From an uncultured Hungatella sp. (GTDB lineage: Bacteria; Bacillota; Clostridia; Lachnospirales; Lachnospiraceae): 18,300 nt of DNA. Below the pieces are notes generated by a model. It had not been told where the DNA came from and ran no database searches. It saw only the letters and a program-made list of their open reading frames with translations. The position numbers and the translations under genes are program-made. This document shows, in pieces, positions 12,782 to 18,300 of the stretch. Location of the stretch: the NCBI GenBank assembly GCA_910586845.1, contig CAJUJV010000008.1:27506-45805 (forward strand), in the 5' to 3' direction. Position 1 is the stretch's first letter; each line of letters opens with the position of its first letter.

Positions 12782-13930
12782 CTACATCAGCGACTTGTAC
12801 AGAGCGACGATCTCCTCCACAGAAGTGTCTCTCGGATTGCCCGGACGGCATGCGTCGGCATAGGCGGACTCTGCCAGGAACTGGATATCCTCTTCCTTCA
12901 CGATCTCCTTCAGGTCAGCAGGGATCCCCACATCCTGGGACAGCTTCCGGACTGCCTCCACGGCTGCTTTGCGGTACTCATCCTGACTCATCTTATCCAC
13001 GCCTTCCACGCCCATGGCTTTGGCGATGTATCTGTACTTGTCTCCGGTGCAGGGAGCGTTGTATTCCATGACTGTGGGCAGCAGGATGGCATTGGCCACG
13101 CCGTGGGGAGTGTCATAGACAGCGCCCAGAGAATGTGCCATGGAATGAACGATGCCCAGACCTACATTGGAGAAGCCCATGCCTGCCACATACTGTCCCA
13201 GAGCCATGCCTTCCCGGCCCTCGGGAGTATTGTCCACGGCTCCTCTCAGAGAGCCGGAGATGATCTCGATGGCTTTTAAGTGGAACATGTCCGTCATCTC
13301 CCAGGCGCCTTTTGTGATATAACCTTCGATGGCATGGGTCAGGGCATCCATTCCTGTGGCGGCCGTCAGCCCTTTCGGCATGGAAGCCATCATATCCGGG
13401 TCGATAACGGCGATAACCGGGATATCATGAGTGTCCACACACACGAATTTTCTCTTTTTCTCTACATCCGTAATGACATAATTGATGGTAACCTCTGCTG
13501 CGGTGCCTGCCGTGGTGGGAACCGCGATAATAGGTACACAGGGGTTCTTGGTCGGTGCAACACCCTCCAGACTCCTTACGTCTTCAAACTCAGGATTGGT
13601 GATGATGATTCCCACGGCCTTTGCCGTATCCATGGAAGAGCCGCCTCCGATAGCGATGATGTAATCGGCTCCGGAAGCCTTAAATGCGGCCACGCCGGAC
13701 TGTACATTCTCGATGGTGGGATTAGGCTTGATATCGGAATAGATCTCATAGGCCATTTTCTCTCCGTCCAGAATATCCGTAACCTTTTTGGTAACCCCGA
13801 ATTTCAGCAGATCCGGATCGGAACATACAAAGGCCTTCTTAAACCCTCTTGTCTTCACCTCTGCCGGAATCTCCCTGATCGCTCCTGCTCCGTGATAGGA
13901 TGTTTCGTTTAAAACGATTCTGTTTGCCAT
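12782..13930 (-). CDS. fucO: Lactaldehyde reductase / 1,2-propanediol oxidoreductase (iron-dependent alcohol dehydrogenase)
   Basis: This enzyme reduces L-lactaldehyde to 1,2-propanediol with NADH during anaerobic breakdown of fucose or rhamnose. The 382 residues resemble E. coli FucO closely along their length, from MANRIVLNET at the start through IAIGGGSSMDTAKA (NAD binding, about 93-106), PTTAGTAAEVTINYVITD and RKFVCVDTHDIP. Metal ligands are visible as Asp195 and His199 (GMDALTHAIEGY), His262 (IVHSMAH) and His276 (TPHGVANA). AAGGAGAGG precedes the ATG. It is monocistronic, ending in a long terminator. No fucose or rhamnose pathway genes are adjacent in the window. The TetR-type gene behind it could be its regulator, but nothing proves this. 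Confidence 0.95.
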   Translation of the reverse strand: MANRIVLNETSYHGAGAIREIPAEVKTRGFKKAFVCSDPDLLKFGVTKKVTDILDGEKMAYEIYSDIKPNPTIENVQSGVAAFKASGADYIIAIGGGSSMDTAKAVGIIITNPEFEDVRSLEGVAPTKNPCVPIIAVPTTAGTAAEVTINYVITDVEKKRKFVCVDTHDIPVIAVIDPDMMASMPKGLTAATGMDALTHAIEGYITKGAWEMTDMFHLKAIEIISGSLRGAVDNTPEGREGMALGQYVAGMGFSNVGLGIVHSMAHSLGAVYDTPHGVANAILLPTVMEYNAPCTGDKYRYIAKAMGVEGVDKMSQDEYRKAAVEAVRKLSQDVGIPADLKEIVKEEDIQFLAESAYADACRPGNPRDTSVEEIVALYKSLM

Positions 13931-13991
13931 AACAACACCTCTCCTTTTCGTTTATATTTCTGTTATGATTTTAACGACTGGAAACAAAAAA

Positions 13992-14025
13992 AGAAAGTGA
14001 CACTTCCGTCTGTCTGTCACTTTCT
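13992..14025 (-). terminator. Intrinsic terminator after the TetR-type gene
   Basis: AGAAAGTGACA (13992-14002) pairs with TGTCACTTTCT (14015-14025) around a 12-base loop. On the minus strand the stem is followed directly by a run of T residues. It ends transcription of the dgt-TetR unit before fucO, whose start codon is at 13930. Confidence 0.88.
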
Positions 14026-14065
14026 CAAAAATTTGTAAGAATTTTACAGTCTGATTTGTGCATTT

Positions 14066-14626
14066 TTACAGGAGTCCCAGATCCAGGAACACGGTCTCCA
14101 GCTTAGGCGGTATGGCCTCCACCAGTTTTCTCGCCACCTGCTCCGGTTCCTCCTTCATCCCTCCCAGGATCCATTTTACCGTCATATAGACCGAGCCCTG
14201 GCAGTACATCTCCAGCAGGAACCGGATATCCTCTTCCAGCTGCCTGCTGGTCTTCCGGGAGATCAGTTCCTCATAGAACCGGAGGATCAGTTCAAAATCA
14301 TGTTCTCTCAGAGAATTATGGTCGCCGGATCGGAACGCTCCCATAAAAAATGCCTTTTCTTCCCGGATAAACTTAAGCTTCTCGGTCAGACTCTCCCCGA
14401 CCGTATGGCTGACTCCGATCTGTTCAAAACACGACAGCACCAGCTTGTCAAAATACCAGTTAATCAGATCGTATTTATCCTGAAAATTGCGGTAAAAGGT
14501 CTGCCTTGTCACTCCTGCCCCTTCTACGATATCCTTTACCGTAATCCGGTCCACCGGTGCGGTCTTCATACATTCTTTGATGGAAGCCGCCAGCCTGTAC
14601 CTTGTTCTTTCCTGTTTTTCCGCCAT
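14066..14626 (-). CDS. TetR/AcrR-family transcriptional regulator
   Basis: A 186-residue TetR-type protein. Residues about 8-55 are the DNA-binding domain, with the helix-turn-helix ITVKDIVEGAGVTRQTFYRN followed by the usual FQDKYDLINWYFD. The C-terminal part is an all-helical ligand-binding domain. The overall pattern, with LLEMYCQGSVYMTVKWILGG near the end, resembles the DhaS-like subgroup of TetR proteins; this is a weak call. AAAAGGGG lies close before the ATG. The gene starts 40 bases after the dgt stop, so the two are probably cotranscribed, and a strong terminator separates it from fucO. Its ligand and targets are unknown. Confidence 0.9.
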   Translation of the reverse strand: MAEKQERTRYRLAASIKECMKTAPVDRITVKDIVEGAGVTRQTFYRNFQDKYDLINWYFDKLVLSCFEQIGVSHTVGESLTEKLKFIREEKAFFMGAFRSGDHNSLREHDFELILRFYEELISRKTSRQLEEDIRFLLEMYCQGSVYMTVKWILGGMKEEPEQVARKLVEAIPPKLETVFLDLGLL

Positions 14627-14666
14627 TCCCCTTTTACCCGCAATTTTTCCTTTCTTTATCCCCTCA

Positions 14667-16058
14667 TCATCCGAACAGTTCCATATAGAGCCTTTTCGCG
14701 TAATTGTCCGTCATGCCGCTGATGTAGTCCGTGACCATCAGGATCCGGAGATAGAGCCGTTCCTCCCGGCTCTTCCCTTCTGCCTCGGCATGGTACATGG
14801 ACTTGTAAAAACCGGATATGATATCCATGGTCCTCCGTTCGATAAAGGTCTGTTCCTCCGCCGTATCATACTTCACCGCCGCGGGCATGAACTGGCTCAA
14901 CAGGGAATCGATCACCCGTCTGCCGAACAGCTCGGTCTTGATCTTTAAGGAACTGGTGTAGATCTGCTTTTCACTCAATCCGGCGATGGCGGCGATAATG
15001 TGGCCGGAAACCGTGTCCTCAAACAGATCCCCCTCCAGCCTTCCCTCCATAAGCCGGTCATAATGCCTGACAAATCCGTCAGCTGCTTCCCGGATCATCC
15101 GCTCCTGCATCTGCTGATTCCAGCGCTGAATGGCCGTCAGCTCCGGCTTCCTGTCTCTGTGTTCCAGTTCCTCCCTGTAGAGATTCTCCAGCTGGTTCCT
15201 GCATTCCCTCACAGCCGCCTGACCGCCTTCCATGGCTTCCTCATAGGATTTTAACCCCTCCACGATCTGAGCCAGGTTCAGAACCTTCTTCACCATGGCA
15301 TCTTCTAAGTCCGATGTGCGATAGGCGATATCGTCAGCCGCTTCCAGAAGATAGGAGAGGGGATGGCGGCAGCCGTTCATGCCCGTCTTCCCGCTTATCC
15401 TCTCAAACAGCCTCCTCTCGGCCCAGTTGTACCCTATCTTCTTGTAGCCCCGGGGATTGTGCTTTGTCAGTGCCTCCGAAGAAACAGGATACTTTATGAT
15501 CGAGGCCAGAACCCCGCATGTCAGATTGAACCCCTGCATCCTTCCCAGATAAGGGGTTTTGGACAGAAGCCGCAGAGACTGGGCGTTGCCTTCAAAATGG
15601 CAGAGGTCCTGAATCTGCCATTCACTCAGCAGCTCTGTCACCTTCTGCCCCTCCAGAGTCAGTTCTCCCAGATGGGCCCCGAACCATTCTCTGACCGCAT
15701 ACTCTCCGAAATGTCCGAAAGGCGGATTTCCGATGTCATGGATCAAGCCGGCACACAAAAGCACGTCGGAAAACTCTTTTTCCTCATGATGTGCAAACCA
15801 CGGATCCTTCCCGGCCTTTTTCAGCCTGCAAAACACCGCCTCGCCCAGCCTCTTGCCGATGGCCGACACCTCCAGAGAATGGGTCAGACGGGTCCTCACA
15901 TAGTCGTCCTCCTCCAGGGGAAACACCTGGGCCTTGTCCTGCAGCCTGCGGAACAGGGTGCTGCAGATGATGGTATCATAATCGCCCCGGTCAGATACGG
16001 GATCTTCCGGACAAAATCTTACTCCCCTCTCTGTTGAAAGCAGTTTTTCCCACTCCAT
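14667..16058 (-). CDS. dgt: dGTPase / dNTP triphosphohydrolase (HD superfamily)
   Basis: The enzyme cleaves dGTP or other dNTPs to the nucleoside and triphosphate, affecting the nucleotide pool and, in some bacteria, phage replication. The HD-domain metal ligands are visible: His60 in RTRLTHSLEV, His107-Asp108 in GLIHDIGNPPFGH, and a later aspartate in LEAADDIAYRTSDLED. A DTIICSTLFRRLQDKAQVF segment near the N-terminus is also typical. I place the start at the ATG at 16058, giving MEWEKLLSTER. It has AAGGAG nine bases upstream and matches the usual family start, while the ATG six codons earlier has a poor site. The protein has 463 residues. The TetR-type gene follows 40 bases on. Substrate preference cannot be read from the sequence. 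Confidence 0.92.
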   Translation of the reverse strand: MEWEKLLSTERGVRFCPEDPVSDRGDYDTIICSTLFRRLQDKAQVFPLEEDDYVRTRLTHSLEVSAIGKRLGEAVFCRLKKAGKDPWFAHHEEKEFSDVLLCAGLIHDIGNPPFGHFGEYAVREWFGAHLGELTLEGQKVTELLSEWQIQDLCHFEGNAQSLRLLSKTPYLGRMQGFNLTCGVLASIIKYPVSSEALTKHNPRGYKKIGYNWAERRLFERISGKTGMNGCRHPLSYLLEAADDIAYRTSDLEDAMVKKVLNLAQIVEGLKSYEEAMEGGQAAVRECRNQLENLYREELEHRDRKPELTAIQRWNQQMQERMIREAADGFVRHYDRLMEGRLEGDLFEDTVSGHIIAAIAGLSEKQIYTSSLKIKTELFGRRVIDSLLSQFMPAAVKYDTAEEQTFIERRTMDIISGFYKSMYHAEAEGKSREERLYLRILMVTDYISGMTDNYAKRLYMELFG

Positions 16059-16096
16059 AGCCCAATTCTCCTTCATCGCTTCCGTAATGAAATTAC

Positions 16097-16126
16097 ATTA
16101 TAGACCATTTCAGGAAAATATGCCAC
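16097..16126 (-). promoter_or_regulatory. Promoter of dgt
   Basis: On the minus strand GTGGCA (16126-16121), an 18-base spacer and a perfect TATAAT (16102-16097). The -35 lies inside an inverted repeat CAGGAA (16111-16116) / TTCCTG (16133-16138), a possible operator or the remains of a terminator for the decayed transporter gene upstream. Confidence 0.55.
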
Positions 16127-16147
16127 TGTTTATTCCTGGAGAATCAA

Positions 16148-16678
16148 TTATCTTTTCTCCAGCCCGAATCTTCCCGCCGCATATCCGACCGCCATGACGG
16201 AAGCCGATAACAAATAGGTCATCACATATCCAAAACCTGCGGAAACACACCCCCATATCATGGAGCCAAATCCCGTACCCAGATAGATAGCATTGATGAT
16301 CCACAATATGCCTGCCTCCCTTCCGGCCAGAAGCCTGGCAGCTATAACCGTAAGTGTGTTGATGGTGAAGAACAGGATGATGTTGTCCATCCCTTTTGAC
16401 ATCCCGTAAGGAGTCACAAAATTTGTCACGGAACTGTATCCAAAATAGACAAACAAACAGATCAGCGACGGAACGACGGCGGTCAGCTCCACGATCCGTT
16501 TGACACTCATCTTCTCCTTCCAGGAGGACCTGGATTTCTGCGGTACATAACGGTCGGTAATGCACACGGCCAGCCCCACTGCAAGAAGGGCCGTAGCCGC
16601 GGCAAGGAAAAACAGGGCATTGGCGCCGAACCTTTTATAGACAAATAACCCCAGTGTGGGGGCGACGGCAGCCTTCAT
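16148..16678 (-). pseudogene. MFS transporter remnant, N-terminal half missing
   Basis: The frame encodes the C-terminal part of a major facilitator transporter. Homology starts abruptly at KAAVAPTLGLFVYKRFG, which corresponds to the fifth membrane helix of a 12-helix protein. It continues through the central loop and SLICLFVYFGYSSVTNFVTP (helix 7) and NIILFFTINTLTVIAARLLAG (helix 8). It then jumps straight to LWIINAIYLGTGFGSMIWG, which in the family lies about 60 residues further on, so helices 9-10 appear lost in frame around position 16316. About 176 residues remain of an expected 400 or so. Before 16678 the frame runs only to a stop at 16727 without family resemblance, and no ribosome binding site precedes the first ATG. 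It is almost certainly non-functional. The LysR remnant begins back to back with it. Confidence 0.8.
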
Positions 16679-17200
16679 ATCAACAGCGGGAATGCTCAGT
16701 ACGTTACCGAAAAACTGGATCAGGGATTATTCGATCTGGGAATCGTGGTGGAGCCTGCAGATATGTCCAGATATGACTATATCCGCCTGCCTCATTACGA
16801 TACCAGAGGCGTCATGATGAGAAAGGACAGCGAACTTGCCGGGCTGGACGCCATTTCCCCTGATGATCTGACAGGCAAACCTGTTATCATCTCCAATCAG
16901 GAGATGGTAAAAAACGAGATCGCCGGATGGCTGGGCGGCAACCAGCGGGCCCTTAATGTGGTTGCCACCTTCAATCTGTTTTTCAATGCCAAACTTATGG
17001 TTGAGGAAAATGTCGGTTATCTGCTGACACTGGATCATCTGTATCATGAATCCGAAGACAGTATGATCTGTTTTCGTCCCCTGAAACCGGAATTAGCCAT
17101 AAGAAGCAACATCATATGGAAAAAATACAAGCTGTTTCCGAAATTTATTGAGGTGTTTTTAGAGATCCTCAACAATGAAATCAACCGTCTCCCCCGCTGA
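16679..17200 (+). pseudogene. LysR-family regulator remnant, DNA-binding half missing
   Basis: The frame encodes the C-terminal effector-binding part of a LysR-type regulator. INSGNAQYVTEKLDQGLFDL, VVEPADMSRYDYIRLPHYD, MMRKDSELAG, and a late YLLTLDHLY segment match the second half of the family (from about residue 125 of 295). Upstream of the first visible family residues the frame reads the antisense of the MFS remnant, then hits a stop at 16646. The N-terminal helix-turn-helix, start codon and promoter are absent, so no DNA-binding protein can be made. The stop at 17198-17200 is intact and overlaps the end of the convergent permease gene by 20 bases. A short product from the GTG at 16745 is possible but lacks a ribosome binding site. 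Confidence 0.82.
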
Positions 17201-18300
17201 TCCCCACATTCCTCTCATAAGCTCGCACCGACAGGAGATACCAGCATGTGAGGATCACAAACACCACTGCCACACTGACCACATTGACCATGATCAAACT
17301 GGTGAACATCATAGATGCCAGGGCCCCTACGGAAAAGAAGGACGAGATCCCCATGACTGCAAAAGGCAGTCCGTAGGACATCATAAGCTCCGTCCGGATG
17401 GAGCGTTTCAGTATCCGGGGGGCCGCGCCCATTTTCAGGAGCACTCCATACCGTTCCTTCTCCTCAAATCCGTCGTTGTACAGCTTCATAAATAAGATGC
17501 TCCCGCTGGCCAGGACAAATACCAGAAACATAAAAATGCAGACAGAGTACATCACCTTCACCCAGTCCAGTTCATTGCTCTCCGGATCTATGGCTATCCT
17601 GGCTGTATCTCCTCCCTCCAGACCGGCCACCCACGCGTCCAGACGCTCTCTGGTCTGCCAGAAACAGCCCGGATCTCCGATGCGGTAGTTGTAGGTAAAA
17701 AGCTGCTCCCCCAAAGGTTTCAGCCTCTCATATTCCCTGTCGTTGACCACATAGAAGCTGACCGATTCCTGAAGATACCCCAGATAGGGCTCGCTGGTTT
17801 CACCCATTTTGCGGTAGACCTTCCCTCCGATCTCAACCTTGCCGAAAGCCCTGTCCGTGATCAGTGACAGCAGATAAAGGTGAGATACTTTCATCACTTC
17901 ATCATCCCCCGGCTCTTCGAAATCCAGCCTGAGTCCTGTCTCCTCCGCCAGCTTTCTGATATCCGAAAAAGCCAGGATGCCATAGTTGGCTGAATATTCA
18001 TGGCCTTCTGTCCTGACCGATTCCAGGTGGAGCATGGGGATCCCGGTTTTGACAACAATATCATTGCCTTCCCCGATCAGACGCTCCGACTCATTCCCCA
18101 GATCTTCTCTGTCGCTGACTAGCTGAAACGTGTAGGTATTCTCAAACTGAATAATCGTCTCATACCGCCCCTTCATGGCAAAACCGGTGGCCAGCGCCGT
18201 GACGGAACACAGCATCAGGATACATACCATGGCATAGGTCCTGTAGTTTTTCTTCATCCGGAAAATCACGCTGTTGACCCAGAGAGTCCTCTCCTTTTGG
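17181..18300 (-). CDS. FtsX-like ABC transporter permease, C-terminal part (5' end outside window)
   Basis: The frame is open to the right window edge. The codons before the GTG at 18269 read KERTLWVNSV and continue smoothly into IFRMKKNYRTYAMV, so that GTG is internal and the gene begins outside. The visible 372 residues hold one membrane helix (YAMVCILMLCSVTALATGFA), a large extracytoplasmic domain of about 200 residues, and three further helices (MYSVCIFMFLVFVLASGSIL, a segment around SYGLPFAVMGISSFF, and SLIMVNVVSVAVVFVILTCW). FEEKERYGVLLKMGAAPRIL is the typical FtsX cytoplasmic coupling loop. Such permeases work with an ABC ATPase, often in peptide-antibiotic sensing or resistance, or lipoprotein-type transport. 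The partner ATPase is not in the window. It converges on the LysR remnant with a 20-base overlap. Confidence 0.9.
   Translation of the reverse strand, partial: QKERTLWVNSVIFRMKKNYRTYAMVCILMLCSVTALATGFAMKGRYETIIQFENTYTFQLVSDREDLGNESERLIGEGNDIVVKTGIPMLHLESVRTEGHEYSANYGILAFSDIRKLAEETGLRLDFEEPGDDEVMKVSHLYLLSLITDRAFGKVEIGGKVYRKMGETSEPYLGYLQESVSFYVVNDREYERLKPLGEQLFTYNYRIGDPGCFWQTRERLDAWVAGLEGGDTARIAIDPESNELDWVKVMYSVCIFMFLVFVLASGSILFMKLYNDGFEEKERYGVLLKMGAAPRILKRSIRTELMMSYGLPFAVMGISSFFSVGALASMMFTSLIMVNVVSVAVVFVILTCWYLLSVRAYERNVGISGGDG

Noticed and set aside
15363..16037. Plus-strand open frame of 224 codons inside dgt.
   Set aside because: It lies wholly antisense to dgt, whose HD motifs are clear.
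16745..17200. A complete small LysR-like gene starting at the GTG at 16745.
   Set aside because: The family match extends upstream of that GTG to about 16679, no ribosome binding site is present, and the DNA-binding domain is absent, so it is a remnant.
17181..18269. A complete 362-aa permease starting at the GTG at 18269.
   Set aside because: The frame remains open to the window edge and the upstream codons continue the family-like sequence. The gene is cut by the window instead.

Overview
The window looks like chromosome of a mid-GC Firmicute, most likely a gut Clostridia of the Lachnospiraceae type. Supporting signs are strong AGGAGG ribosome binding sites, a Crp/Fnr-ferredoxin-cupin module of clostridial style, a GH25 lysozyme with choline-binding-like repeats, an FtsX-type permease, and the general codon style. 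This placement is inferred from protein resemblance; no rRNA or tRNA gene is present to confirm it.

Left part (1-4933): the C-terminal part of an AraC-type regulator (cut by the window edge) converges on a Crp/Fnr regulator. The Crp/Fnr gene is divergent from a ferredoxin-like iron-sulfur protein and a small cupin, with an imperfect inverted repeat in the shared promoter region, suggesting one redox or stress-response unit. Next come a bacterial PH-domain protein with an acidic metal-binding-like tail, a class I DAHP synthase (entry to aromatic amino-acid synthesis) and a small degenerate HPr-like protein with its own promoter.

Central part (4965-10729, all minus strand): a probable operon runs leftward from an atypical Sir2-like protein through hisH, hisF, ung and uppP to a strong stem-loop shared with the HPr-like gene. 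Upstream of it is a secreted GH25 muramidase with a Gly/Pro-rich linker and about a dozen cell-wall-binding repeats.

Island (about 10930-12650): three tightly packed minus-strand genes (238, 112 and 179 aa) form a self-contained transcription unit with its own promoter, near-perfect ribosome binding sites and coupled stop/start junctions. A sampled 60-base line here has 21 G+C, against 36 in a line inside hisF. I recognise none of the three genes with certainty. This is the best candidate for an undescribed, horizontally acquired system.

Right part (12667-18300): fucO (lactaldehyde/1,2-propanediol oxidoreductase) with strong terminators, then dgt followed by a TetR-type regulator. Beyond dgt lie a decayed MFS transporter and a decayed LysR regulator, head to head with both N-terminal halves missing. 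That is what one deletion across a divergent regulator-transporter pair would leave. The window ends inside an FtsX-like ABC permease. Several start codons were moved from the longest ORF to a downstream start because the ribosome binding site and the usual family N-terminus agree on it (cupin, DAHP synthase, hisF, hisH, ung, dgt and all three island genes).
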